Shown here: positions 48,127 to 56,919 of the stretch, piece by piece
Layout: each line of letters opens with the position of its first letter
How positions within the stretch are numbered: the stretch's first letter is position 1
Assembly: GCF_000157895.3 (NCBI RefSeq)
Contig: NC_022663.1
Span: 3,844,001-3,908,000 of the forward strand
DNA length: 64,000 nt
Reading direction: 5' to 3'
Source of the DNA: Mycobacterium kansasii ATCC 12478
GTDB taxonomy: Bacteria; Actinomycetota; Actinomycetes; Mycobacteriales; Mycobacteriaceae
Notes under the pieces: generated by a model
Told to the model about the DNA's origin: nothing
The model's database searches: none
What the model saw: the letters and a program-made list of their open reading frames with translations, nothing else
Made by a program: the position numbers and the translations under genes

Positions 48127-49046
48127 GTATCTGCAGGGTCTTTGGGGTTGATGTCACTTCCTGCTGTGCGCTGGCAGGGAGCGGGGCCGCCCGACCGAAG
48201 GATCGCGGATTTCGATTGCGATTGCGGACGAAGGCGCGGAAGAGCCGAATAGACCCGTCGGCTTTGGCCCCGGCGCAAGTCGGCGAACGAAGGCGGCGCG
48301 GTTGGGTGCGGCGCAGCCGGCCACCGACCCACGAACACAATCTGATGTGTCGCAAGTTCGGCATGCCCGAGCTGTACTGCTGCCCCTTCAGCCGCGTGCG
48401 AAGTGGCACGTGCTCAGGGGCACGAGTCGGGTCGTGTTGGCGTTCCGATCGGCGCACCCGATATCGCCGAGAAGTTCACCGGATATGCCGACGTGGTGAT
48501 CTGCCTATATAAGCCTGCGTTCTTTCATAAGCCTGCGTTCTTTTGCGCCGTCGGCCAGCCAGGGATACCGCAACTTTGCTCAGATCTCTGACGACGACCC
48601 AGCCCGACACCGCCGCGCTGCCGGTCGGCTCCTTCGGAGCTGACACTGGCGCCGGCGCGGCCCTGACCGCCACTGCTGATCCCGAAGATGGGACTTCTTC
48701 CCCAACCGCTCGGTCCGGTGTGATTGAAGGAGTGAAGGCCATGGAAGCGGTGAAGATCATGGAAGTGCAGCTGTGAGGGACTCCCCGGCGTAAGAGGGCG
48801 CGGAACGTTCAGACGGTGGCGGCGGGAACTGGGGAGGCCCTCCCGGCCGAAACGCACTGCGAATTGCTGGGAATAGCTTGTCCTATAACCGCTATGGAGC
48901 CGGGAAGTGTTTCGGCGCCGGGTGGAGTCGGAGGCGGTCGTAGTACCGATCGAGCCGCTGGACGACACAACCCGCGGGGAGGGAAGGGCCGCTGCTTCGT
49001 TCACGTGTTGTGTCTGGAAGGAAGTGTCCGGTGAGTGTCGATCTGG
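48127..49046. other. Non-coding gap between methyltransferase and ndhA
   Basis: 920 bp with no ORF I can support. It contains a doubled 18-bp unit (48509-48543). A plus-strand frame ending at 48776 (…VIEGVKAMEAVKIMEVQL) is compositionally odd and unrecognised. It may hold worn remnants of inserted DNA. Confidence 0.5.
48509..48543. repeat. 18-bp direct repeat, two copies
   Basis: Unit ataagcctgcgttctttc occurs twice head to tail; the second copy lacks only the final base match. Lies in a gene-free stretch. Confidence 0.7.
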
Positions 49047-50462
49047 CTAGCCGGCGGCGCGCTGTTCGGCCTTTTCGGCCTGTTCGGCAGCGGCCAGCGC
49101 GCCTTGTTCGGCGTGCGCCTGGACATAGCGCATCGCGAGCCTGGCGTAGACCATCTGGCTGGTGATGGCCATCTGGCCGCGGGTGCGGCCCAGGAAGGCA
49201 AGCCCCCAGGAGTACGCGGCGGCAATGCGGTTGCGGTGGCCCACCAGGTACAGCAGATGCAGCAGCAGCCACGCCAGCCAGGCGAAGAAGCCGGCGAACT
49301 CGATCTTGCCGATCTTCGTGACCGCGCTGAAATGGGAGATCAGGGCCATGCTGCCCTTGTTGACATAGTGGAACGGCTTGCGGTTGGCCGGGTCGTCGTG
49401 GCCCTTCACCGCGTGCTTGATGATCGTGGTCGCATATCGTGCCCCCTGGATGGCGCCTTGAGCCATCCCCGGGACTCCGGGCACCGCCATCAAGTCACCG
49501 ATGACGAAGACATACGGATGCCCCTTGACGGTCAGGTCGGGTTCCACGACAACCCTTCCGGCGCGGTCGGTTTCGGTTCCCTCGGACTGCTCGGCCACCA
49601 TCTTGCCCAGCGGGCTGGCCTGTACTCCGGCCGCCCACACCTTGCATGCGCAGTCGATACGGCGCTCGGTGCCGTCTTTGTCCCTGACGGTGATGCCCTT
49701 GTAATCCACGGCAGTCACCATCGCGTTCAGCTGGACTTCGACGTCCATCTTCTCGAGCTTTCGTTGCGCCTTGAGGCCCAACTTCGGGCCCATCGGCGGC
49801 AGTACCGCGGGCGCGGCGTCGAGCAGGATCACCCGGCACTCGCTGGGCGTGATGGTTCGAAATGCCCCGGCTAGGGTGCGCTCGGCGAGCTGGACGATCT
49901 CACCGGCGAGTTCCACACCGGTGGGCCCGGCCCCGACCACGACGAAGGTAAGCCGGCGTTTGCGCTCGGCATGGTCGGTGGCCACTTCGGCGGCCTCGAA
50001 CGCACCGAGGATGCGGCCGCGCAGCTCCAGCGCATCGTCGATGGTCTTCATGCCGGGCGCGAAGATGGCGAAATCGTCGTTGCCGAAATAGGACTGCTGC
50101 GCGCCGGCTGCCACGATGAGACTGTCAAATGGCGTGACCGTCTGCATGTCCATCAATTTCGATGTGACCGTCTTGGCGTTCAGGTCCATGTCGATGATCT
50201 CACCCAGCAACACCCGCACGTTCTTCTGGTTGCGCAGGATCAGCCGGGTGGTCGGGGCGATGTCACCCTCGGACAAGATCCCGGTGGCCACTTGGTACAG
50301 CAGCGGCTGGAACAAATGGGTGGTCGTCTTGGAGATCAGGGTGATGTCCACATCGGCCCGCTTGAGCCTCTTGGCCGCATTCAGGCCGCCGAACCCGCTT
50401 CCGATGATGACGACGTGATGGCGCCTGCCGACGGACGAGCCTTCGCTGGATGGGGGCGTCAT
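49047..50462 (-). CDS. ndhA: Type II NADH dehydrogenase
   Basis: 471 residues; single-subunit membrane-associated flavoprotein that passes electrons from NADH to menaquinone without proton pumping. FAD site IIGSGFGGLNAA (GxGxxG at 21-26), NADH site VVGAGPTGVELAGE, the quinone-side GVQASPLGK, VFVIGDLMAVPGVPGMAQGA, and a C-terminal membrane-binding pair FFAWLAWLLLHLLYL. Intact counterpart of the pseudogene at 45525-46683. Equivalent of Rv0392c, displaced ~3.5 kb from metZ. Confidence 0.95.
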   Translation of the reverse strand: MTPPSSEGSSVGRRHHVVIIGSGFGGLNAAKRLKRADVDITLISKTTTHLFQPLLYQVATGILSEGDIAPTTRLILRNQKNVRVLLGEIIDMDLNAKTVTSKLMDMQTVTPFDSLIVAAGAQQSYFGNDDFAIFAPGMKTIDDALELRGRILGAFEAAEVATDHAERKRRLTFVVVGAGPTGVELAGEIVQLAERTLAGAFRTITPSECRVILLDAAPAVLPPMGPKLGLKAQRKLEKMDVEVQLNAMVTAVDYKGITVRDKDGTERRIDCACKVWAAGVQASPLGKMVAEQSEGTETDRAGRVVVEPDLTVKGHPYVFVIGDLMAVPGVPGMAQGAIQGARYATTIIKHAVKGHDDPANRKPFHYVNKGSMALISHFSAVTKIGKIEFAGFFAWLAWLLLHLLYLVGHRNRIAAAYSWGLAFLGRTRGQMAITSQMVYARLAMRYVQAHAEQGALAAAEQAEKAEQRAAG

Positions 50463-50719
50463 GGTCCTCCTTCAGTTTTCGTCATTCGCTGCGACAGTCT
50501 CGGGGTCACTGCGGCGCATGTACACCGTACGACTTTGCCCGGGCTGACGTCGATTGTTTCCGGGCCCCACCGTGCGCGGAGCACCATCTGCGTCTGCTCT
50601 CCGGTCATGTACGGAAGCAAACCTATTGCCGGCCAGTCTCGTTCGTTCGGTGGCGTTATCGGATGGGTGCGGTCGCGATGAAGTGCGGTGCCATTCCGCG
50701 GCGCGGCACAGCGGTTGCA

Positions 50720-50740
50720 ATATACGGGTGGGGGGTATAT
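50720..50740 (+). promoter_or_regulatory. Dyad resembling a CsoR/RicR copper operator
   Basis: ATATAC-N9-GTATAT with a G-run core; the reverse strand reads ATACCCCCCACCCGTAT, close to CsoR-type copper operators. It ends 9 bp before the GTG of the LpqS-like gene and would overlap its promoter. Confidence 0.6.
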
Positions 50741-50749
50741 GATGCCGCC

Positions 50750-51172
50750 GTGGACATCCGGCAGGCGGGCCCTGTTTCGAGGCTGCTTGGCCGATCTGCG
50801 CTTATCGCGGCTCTGGCCGCGTTGCTGCTCGGGGTGGTAGGCGGTCATTGCGGGTTGCCGCGATGGGAATTTTCCCCGGCCCACCCATCACAGTCGCGCC
50901 TCGCGACGCCGACCGATCAGTTGGTGATCAACGGGAAGCACGCGCAGCGTTCCGACGCTGCGGCATCGCTTTGTCCCGGCAAGCTGGCGACGGCCGTACT
51001 GCCGCAGTCGGTCACGCCGGCCCTGGGTGTCGTCGCCATGCTCGCGGTGGCCGGTCTCGTTGGTCTGCTCGTTGACCCGGTGGCGTTCGGTGGGCGCAGT
51101 CCGCCTGCCACGCCACATTGCGTCACCTCCGGCCGGGTGCTCTTGACCCGGCTCTGCGTAGCGCGTCGCTGA
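50750..51172 (+). CDS. LpqS-like copper-associated exported protein
   Basis: 140 residues from GTG 50750. An N-terminal hydrophobic segment (about 13-30, SALIAALAALLLGVVGGHCG) may be a signal or anchor; the lipobox is not canonical. The rest has DQLVINGKH, CPGKLATAVLPQS and C-terminal VLLTRLCVARR, the pattern I associate with mycobacterial LpqS, a member of the copper-sensing RicR regulon. The copper-type dyad directly upstream supports this. Cysteines and histidines could bind Cu(I). Start chosen because upstream frame overlaps the operator. Confidence 0.68.
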   Translation: MDIRQAGPVSRLLGRSALIAALAALLLGVVGGHCGLPRWEFSPAHPSQSRLATPTDQLVINGKHAQRSDAAASLCPGKLATAVLPQSVTPALGVVAMLAVAGLVGLLVDPVAFGGRSPPATPHCVTSGRVLLTRLCVARR

Positions 51173-51357
51173 CCGGTCAAGCGGCCGCGCCCCGTTCACG
51201 GCTCGGCTGGAAACCGGCAATCGGTATGTCTTCGGCGGTCGTTCTAATTGTGATCGGGATTTCCGCCGTCGCCTCAGGCGTCAAAGTTGCTGCACGGCCC
51301 AGTATCTGACGTTCGGCGCAGTGCGCGTAGAGCTAATTCAGTTGGAGGTCAAGAGAA

Positions 51358-52521
51358 ATGGATTTCGGTGCTTTGCCGCCCGAGGTCACTTCGGCAAAAA
51401 TGTATGCCGGCCCGGGAGCCGGGTCGCTGCTGCTTGCCGCGGCGGGGTGGGAAGCAGTAGCCGACGAGCTCTACTGCGCGGCGAATTCCTGCGCCGCGAC
51501 CATCTCGGCCATCACCGGCCAAACCTGGATAGGCCAGGCCGCGGTGGCGATGGCGACGGCGACCGGGCCTTACCTGGCATGGATGACGGCGACCGCGGAC
51601 CTCGCCCGGCAGAGCGCTGTTCAGGCGCAGGCGGCCGCGGGCGCCTTCGAAACGGCGCTCGCGGCCGTTGTGCCGCTACCGGTGATCGCGGCCAACCGTG
51701 CCTTGTTGATGCTGCTGAGCGCGACCAACGTGTTGGGTGTCAACGCTCCCGCGATCGCGGCCGTCGAAGCCGAATACGGGGAGATGTGGGCTCAAGATGC
51801 CGCCGCCATGTATGGCTATGCCGGTGCTTCGGCTGCGGCGTCGACCTTGACGGGTTTCGCGCCACCCCCCGAGATGACGAATCCGGCCGGGCTGGCTGAC
51901 CAGGCCGCGGCCTCCGGGCAGGCGGTCAACGCCTCGATGCTCAGCGCCATCTCGACGGTGCCCCTGGCGTTGCAACAACTCGCGCAGCCGGTAACGGCGT
52001 CGACCTCCGGGTGGAACTTCGCGGAATGCCTGAGCCTGCTGACCTCGTTGACTTCGCCCGCCAGCGCGGCTGCGTCGACGATGAGTTCGACGATGTCGGC
52101 AATGTCCTCGGTGAGCTCGGTGGCAAAGCTTCTCGGCTCGTCCACCACCGCGGTGGCGAGCGAAGCCGCGACGCTGGGCTCGGCACTGTCCGGTGTCGGA
52201 GCGGTGGCGCCGGCGGCAGGGCTGTTCACGGCGGGGACCGCAGCGGCTGTCTCGGCCGAGGTGGGCAAGGCCGCGTCGCTGGGACCGTTGTCGGTGCCGC
52301 CGGGTTGGGCCTCGGCCGCCATGACGGTCAGCCCCGCGGCCGCGCCATTGAGCGGCGCCGCCGGTGTTGCGGCGGCCCAGTCAGGTGCGAGCGGAAACCT
52401 GTTGGGCGGGTTGCCGATTGCCGGAATGCCTAACCGCGGTGGTGCGAGCGGGCTGAACGGCACGACGTCACGGCCCGGGGCGCCCCCCACGGTGATGCCG
52501 CGCCCGCTGTTCGGCGGATGA
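51358..52521 (+). CDS. PPE protein, SVP subgroup
   Basis: 387 residues with the canonical start MDFGALPPEVTSAKMYAGPGAGSL and turn TGQTWIGQAAVAM. A Ser/Ala-rich middle carries SSTMSAMSSVSS, then GPLSVPPGW, the SVP motif, and a Gly/Pro-rich end. A GGAGGTCAAGAGAA ribosome site precedes it. No PE gene is adjacent, so its partner must be elsewhere. Probably ESX-secreted or outer-surface associated. Placed between ndhA and the Rv0398c-like gene, where H37Rv has other genes. Confidence 0.92.
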   Translation: MDFGALPPEVTSAKMYAGPGAGSLLLAAAGWEAVADELYCAANSCAATISAITGQTWIGQAAVAMATATGPYLAWMTATADLARQSAVQAQAAAGAFETALAAVVPLPVIAANRALLMLLSATNVLGVNAPAIAAVEAEYGEMWAQDAAAMYGYAGASAAASTLTGFAPPPEMTNPAGLADQAAASGQAVNASMLSAISTVPLALQQLAQPVTASTSGWNFAECLSLLTSLTSPASAAASTMSSTMSAMSSVSSVAKLLGSSTTAVASEAATLGSALSGVGAVAPAAGLFTAGTAAAVSAEVGKAASLGPLSVPPGWASAAMTVSPAAAPLSGAAGVAAAQSGASGNLLGGLPIAGMPNRGGASGLNGTTSRPGAPPTVMPRPLFGG

Positions 52522-52568
52522 GCCCGCCGGGTCCCGTGCGTAGCGAAGGACCGGGCGACGGGGCCGGC

Positions 52569-53195
52569 TCACGGCCAGCCGCTGGCGTTGGTGGCGTATC
52601 TGGCGTTGAGCCCGGTGCAGAAATCTGCGGCCGTGCCGGCGAGCAAGATGTAGTAGACCTCGGTGCGCCGCAGATCGCCGTCGGTCGGGGTGGTCCAGCC
52701 GTTGTTGCACATGGCGTTTTCGCCGCCCGCCGTTGAGCGGCGCCAATTGGTCTTGACGCAGCTGACCAATGCATCGACGTTCGCGGTGGCGCTCTTGGCC
52801 GCGACCAGCATCGCGCCTCCCCACCGCCCGTCGGCACGCCGGTAGGCGCGGGCCCCGAACGGGGGACCCGACCCCGCACCGTTGCCCTGGCAGGCCAACG
52901 CACGGTGCAGCAGCACGAAGGGCGCGGCCAGCTGCGGGTCGGTCACCGAGGCGGCCGCGGTGATGAATTGAGCCGCGTCCGAGCCGTCGACCTCTTGGAC
53001 ATTCGGGTTGTTGAGGCCGGTCAGTTGCTGGGAAAGGCCCGGCGCCGCGCCGGTGCCGGCGATCATCGGACCGCTGCCGGTGGAGGTCATCGGCGGCAGC
53101 GTAACGGTGGGGTCGGCGGCTGCCTTGGGGGCTACCGTCAGAGCGCCCAGCGACAGCCCGCACACAGCGACGGCGACAACGATCCGGTGTGACAT
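52569..53195 (-). CDS. Secreted protein (Rv0398c-like)
   Basis: 208 residues. A cleavable signal peptide (SHRIVVAVAVCGLSLGALTVAPKAAADP) with an AxA-type site near residue 27. The mature part has five cysteines in patterns LACQGNG, LVSCVKTNW, AMCNNGW and DFCTGLNARY, suggesting disulfides. No enzyme motif. Equivalent of Rv0398c, function unknown. Next gene on the same strand upstream is fadE7 (79 bp). Confidence 0.85.
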   Translation of the reverse strand: MSHRIVVAVAVCGLSLGALTVAPKAAADPTVTLPPMTSTGSGPMIAGTGAAPGLSQQLTGLNNPNVQEVDGSDAAQFITAAASVTDPQLAAPFVLLHRALACQGNGAGSGPPFGARAYRRADGRWGGAMLVAAKSATANVDALVSCVKTNWRRSTAGGENAMCNNGWTTPTDGDLRRTEVYYILLAGTAADFCTGLNARYATNASGWP

Positions 53196-53274
53196 ACGCC
53201 TATCATCTACTGTCCGGGCACCACGGATGGGGCGGATTCGAACAGAACGTGCTGAACCATCGGCGCGGGCTGGC

Positions 53275-54462
53275 TCAGCGGAATGCGGCCAGGCCGGTGA
53301 AGGCCTGGCCGAGCACCAGCTGGTGCATCTCGGGGGTGCCCTCGTAGGTCAGCACCGATTCCAAGTTGACCATGTGCCTGATCACCGGGTACTCCAGCGA
53401 TATTCCGTTGCCGCCCAGGATGGTCCGCGCGGTCCGGCAGATCTCGATCGCTTCGCGGGTGTTGTTGAGCTTGCCGAAGCTGACCTGCTCGGGACGCAGG
53501 CCGACACGGTCTTTGAGCCGTCCGAGATGCAGTGCCAGCAGCTGGCCCTTGTGCAGTTCGACAGCCATGTCGACCAGTTTTGCCTGAGTCAACTGGAATC
53601 CGGCTATGGGACGCCCGAATTGAGTGCGATGCGTGGCGTAGTCGAGGGCGGACTGCCACGCGGACCGGGCGGCACCCATTGCGCCCCAGGCGATTCCGTA
53701 ACGAGCCTCGGACAGGCAGGCCAGCGGCGCCCGCAGGCCGATAGCGTTGGGCAACATCGCTTCGGCGGGCAGCCGGACATCGTCGAGCACCAATTCACTG
53801 GTGATCGACGCCCGCAGCGAGAGCTTGTGGTGAATCGTGTTGGCGGTGAAGCCCGGGGTGTCGGTGGGCACGATAAAGCCGCGGATTCCCTCGTCGGTAC
53901 CGGCCCACACGATCGCGAGGTCGGCGATCGAACCGTTGGTGATCCACATCTTTCGCCCGTCGAGCACCCAATCCGAGCCATCACGTCGGGCCCGCGTTTT
54001 CATGGCGGCCGGGTCGGACCCGGCGTCGGGTTCGGTCAGCCCGAAACAGCCGACCAGCTCGCCGGCCGCCATGCGGGGCAGCCATTGCTGCTTCTGCTCC
54101 TCGGAGCCGTTGTGCCAAATGGCGAACATCGCCAGCGAACCCTGCACCGACACCAATGACCGGATGCCGGAATCGGCGGCCTCGAGCTCCAGGCAGGCCA
54201 GGCCGTAGTGGACCGCGGACGAGCCGCCACATCCGTAGCCGTGCAAATGCATTCCCAGCAGGCCCAGTTGGCCGAACTGTTTGGCCAGCTCGCGGGCCAC
54301 CGGCAGGTCGCCGTTCTCGAACCACTCAGTGACGAACGGCGTTATCTGCTCGGCACAGAATTGCCGTACGGTGTCGCGCACCGCGAGTTCATCGGCGGAC
54401 AGCGACGCGTCCAGCCCGAGCGGGTCGTAGCGGTCGAAGGCGGGCGGTGTGTCAGTGCTCAT
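53275..54462 (-). CDS. fadE7: Acyl-CoA dehydrogenase (FadE7)
   Basis: 395 residues from ATG 54462 (MSTDTPPAFDRYDPLGLD); a second ATG 9 bp upstream is possible. Flavoprotein with CFGLTEPDAGSDP and WITNGSIADLAIVWA FAD/substrate segments, and the catalytic base Glu in TYEGTPEMHQLVLG near the C-terminus, placed as in glutaryl-CoA dehydrogenase-like members. Likely oxidises an acyl-CoA to enoyl-CoA. Divergent from the DUF3054 gene (35 bp). Equivalent of Rv0400c. Confidence 0.93.
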   Translation of the reverse strand: MSTDTPPAFDRYDPLGLDASLSADELAVRDTVRQFCAEQITPFVTEWFENGDLPVARELAKQFGQLGLLGMHLHGYGCGGSSAVHYGLACLELEAADSGIRSLVSVQGSLAMFAIWHNGSEEQKQQWLPRMAAGELVGCFGLTEPDAGSDPAAMKTRARRDGSDWVLDGRKMWITNGSIADLAIVWAGTDEGIRGFIVPTDTPGFTANTIHHKLSLRASITSELVLDDVRLPAEAMLPNAIGLRAPLACLSEARYGIAWGAMGAARSAWQSALDYATHRTQFGRPIAGFQLTQAKLVDMAVELHKGQLLALHLGRLKDRVGLRPEQVSFGKLNNTREAIEICRTARTILGGNGISLEYPVIRHMVNLESVLTYEGTPEMHQLVLGQAFTGLAAFR

Positions 54463-54497
54463 GACCAACATCCTGCCCGGCCCGGTAGTCTCGCTTC

Positions 54498-54878
54498 ATG
54501 CAACCGCGGCGCCGGCTCACCTGGATGGGCGCGTTGGCCACCGACGTGGTCGCCGTCCTGATCTTCTGCACCATCGGGCGCCGCAGCCATGCCGAGGGCA
54601 TCAGCGTCGCCGGCGTTGCGACAACCGCGTGGCCGTTTCTGAGCGGGACCCTTGCCGGATGGCTGGTGTCGCGGGGCTGGCGACGGCCCACCAGCATGAC
54701 ACCCACCGGGGTGGTGGTCTGGATCGGCACGGTGGCGGTCGGCATGGTGTTGCGCAAGGCCACGTCGGCCGGTGTGGCGGTGAGTTTCGTCGTGGTCGCC
54801 TCGACGGTCACCGGCGTGTTATTGCTCGGTTGGCGCGCGGCCGCCGGGCTGATGCTGCGCCGCCGTTCCGATGCTTGA
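54498..54878 (+). CDS. DUF3054 membrane protein (Rv0401-like)
   Basis: 126 residues with four hydrophobic segments and a conserved loop FCTIGRRSHAEG; the rest includes WPFLSGTLAGWLVSRGWRRP. Small integral membrane protein of unknown role, common in actinobacteria. 36 bp before the methyltransferase gene and possibly cotranscribed with it. Confidence 0.85.
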   Translation: MQPRRRLTWMGALATDVVAVLIFCTIGRRSHAEGISVAGVATTAWPFLSGTLAGWLVSRGWRRPTSMTPTGVVVWIGTVAVGMVLRKATSAGVAVSFVVVASTVTGVLLLGWRAAAGLMLRRRSDA

Positions 54879-54914
54879 CGAGGCCCTGACGAGGCGCTGA
54901 CGAGGTGAGGCCCG

Positions 54915-55820
54915 ATGGTACGCACCGATGACGACGACTGGGACGCGGCCACCGGCGTCGGGGTAACCGCAACGTTCGGCGCCACCGCCAGGGCCGTCGC
55001 CGCCGGCGCCGGGTTGCTCAACGACCCGTTCGCCGAACCGTTGGTTCGCGCCGCGGGAGTGCCGTACTTCGCCCGGATTATCGACGGAGATCTGGACGAG
55101 GCCGACGAGGCCGACAACCGGACAACGGCCGGGCTCATCGACATCCTGGTGACGCACACCCGGTTCCTCGACGGTTTCCTTGCCGACGCGGGCCGGGCGG
55201 GAATTCGTCAGGCGGTGATCCTGGGGTCTGGCCTGGACGCCCGGCCATACCGGCTGTGGTTCCCACCGGGAACAACGGTGTACGAGATAGATCAGCCCCG
55301 AGTGATCGAATTCAAGACCGGCTTGTTGCACGGGCTGGGCGCCAAGCCGACCGCGCACCGCCGTGCGGTTGGCATCGACCTTCGTCAGGATTGGCTGGCG
55401 GCCTTGTGGCGGGTCGGTTTCGACGCGGACCAGCCCACGGCGTGGATTGCCGAGAACCTGCTCGTGGGCTACCTACCGCCCGGCGGGCAGGAGCGGCTGC
55501 TGAAAGACCTCACCGCGGTGAGTGCGGTCGGCAGCCGGTTCGCCGCCGATCATATGCCCACCTGGACACCGTTACAGCAGAAGGCGGGACGGGCTTTCGT
55601 CGACCGCTGGCGAAAGTTCGGGCTGGACGTTGACCTGGCCGCGCTGACGTATCCGGGTGAATACCGTTATCTGCCGGAATGGTTGGCATCCAACGGCTGG
55701 GAGACGGTGGAACGCGACGTCGGCGAGCTGTTCGCCGCGATGGGAATGCCGGGCCGCTGGAGTGTCCGGCCCCGTGACGTGGCGATCACCCCCAGATATG
55801 TCACCGCGACGCTGGTCTAG
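54915..55820 (+). CDS. Mycobacterial SAM-dependent methyltransferase (LCM/PPM family)
   Basis: 301 residues. Family hallmarks TDDDDWDAATGVGVTATFGATARA, LLNDPFAEPLVRAAG, VILGSGLDARPYRL (SAM site), YEIDQPRVIEFK and ENLLVGYLPP. Members are numerous in mycobacteria; substrates are largely unknown. It is 13 bp before the first monooxygenase and probably belongs to the same transcript. Such methyltransferases are not at this position in H37Rv, where mmpL1 and pks6 lie. Confidence 0.9.
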   Translation: MVRTDDDDWDAATGVGVTATFGATARAVAAGAGLLNDPFAEPLVRAAGVPYFARIIDGDLDEADEADNRTTAGLIDILVTHTRFLDGFLADAGRAGIRQAVILGSGLDARPYRLWFPPGTTVYEIDQPRVIEFKTGLLHGLGAKPTAHRRAVGIDLRQDWLAALWRVGFDADQPTAWIAENLLVGYLPPGGQERLLKDLTAVSAVGSRFAADHMPTWTPLQQKAGRAFVDRWRKFGLDVDLAALTYPGEYRYLPEWLASNGWETVERDVGELFAAMGMPGRWSVRPRDVAITPRYVTATLV

Positions 55821-55833
55821 GTCTAGGGCTGAC

Positions 55834-56919
55834 ATGACGGATCTGCTGCATCTGGCCGTCGCGCTGGACGGGTACGGCTGGCACCCGCAAGCCTGGCGGG
55901 CGACCGCGACCGGCGAGTCCCGGTCGGTGCTCAGCGGGGGTTACTGGGCCGACATGGCGGTTACCGCCGAACGCGGCCTGCTCGACTTTCTGACCATCGA
56001 CGACACGCTGATGCCGCAGCCCGGCCGCCGCGAGCGGATCGATCCGCGGCGGCTGGCCGGCCGCGCCGACGCCGTTCTGGTCGCGGCCCGCATCGCCCCG
56101 GCGACCCGGCACATCGGTCTGGTCCCGGTGGCGACGGTCACCCACACCGAGCCCTTTCACATCTCGAAAGCCATTGCCACGCTTGACTTTGTGTCGCACG
56201 GCCGGGCCGGCTGGCAGCCGAGGGTCAGTGTCACCAACCACGAGGCGGACCTGTTCGGCCGCCGCCCGGTGAACCCCGACGAATTGTTCGACGAGGCACG
56301 GGATTACGTCGAGGTGGTGCGCCGGCTCTGGGACAGCTGGGAAGATGACGCGGTGATCCGCGACGTGGCCACGGGGCGTTACATCGACCGGGACAAATTG
56401 CACTACGTCGACTTCACCGGAAAATATTTCGCGGTCAAGGGGCCGTCGATAACGCCGCGGCCGCCGCAGGGCCAGCCGGTGGTGGCCGCCCTGGCGCACG
56501 CAGTGCCGGTCTACGAGTTCGCTTCTGCAGCGGCAGATGTCGTCTTTATCACGCCGACCGACGATTCGCTGCGGAGCATCCTCGACGACGTGCGCGCCGC
56601 CGGCGGGCAGCTGAAAGTGTTTGCCGACGTAGTGGTTTCCTTCCACGGTGCCGGCGACTTCCGCTCCGACGCACTCATCTTCACCAGCAACGCATCGGAT
56701 TTGGTTGAGCTGCTGCTGAATTGGCAGCGCTGCGGCATCGACGGTGCGCGGCTGCGGCCCGCGGTGAACGCTTTCGATCTTCCGGTGATCGTCGACGAGG
56801 TGGTGCCGCTGCTACAGCGTGCCGGCCGGTTCCGGACGGGGTATCGCGACACTGAAACGCTGCGCCAGCGACTCGGCCTGCCGTCGACGCCCAACCGATA
56901 TGCGGCGGTGAGCCGGTGA
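55834..56919 (+). CDS. Luciferase-like flavin monooxygenase 1 (NtaA/SnaA-type)
   Basis: 361 residues from ATG 55834. Bacterial-luciferase TIM barrel of the NtaA/SnaA/DszA group: HPQAWRAT, ADMAVTAERGLLDFLTIDDTLM, ATVTHTEPFHISKAIATLDFVSHGRAGWQ and RRLWDSWEDDAV are typical. Uses FMNH2 or F420H2 delivered by a partner reductase, not found here. The stop overlaps the next GTG by 4 bp. Substrate could be a sulfonate, sulfone, amino-polycarboxylate or other small molecule. Confidence 0.86.
   Translation: MTDLLHLAVALDGYGWHPQAWRATATGESRSVLSGGYWADMAVTAERGLLDFLTIDDTLMPQPGRRERIDPRRLAGRADAVLVAARIAPATRHIGLVPVATVTHTEPFHISKAIATLDFVSHGRAGWQPRVSVTNHEADLFGRRPVNPDELFDEARDYVEVVRRLWDSWEDDAVIRDVATGRYIDRDKLHYVDFTGKYFAVKGPSITPRPPQGQPVVAALAHAVPVYEFASAAADVVFITPTDDSLRSILDDVRAAGGQLKVFADVVVSFHGAGDFRSDALIFTSNASDLVELLLNWQRCGIDGARLRPAVNAFDLPVIVDEVVPLLQRAGRFRTGYRDTETLRQRLGLPSTPNRYAAVSR

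Noticed and set aside
48054..48512. Plus-strand ORF of 152 codons after the methyltransferase
   Set aside because: Begins inside the methyltransferase gene, Arg-rich out-of-frame translation, no recognisable domain.
51118..51309. 63-residue ORF with one hydrophobic segment between the LpqS-like and PPE genes
   Set aside because: Starts inside the LpqS-like gene in another frame, lacks a ribosome site; the hydrophobic stretch alone is weak evidence.
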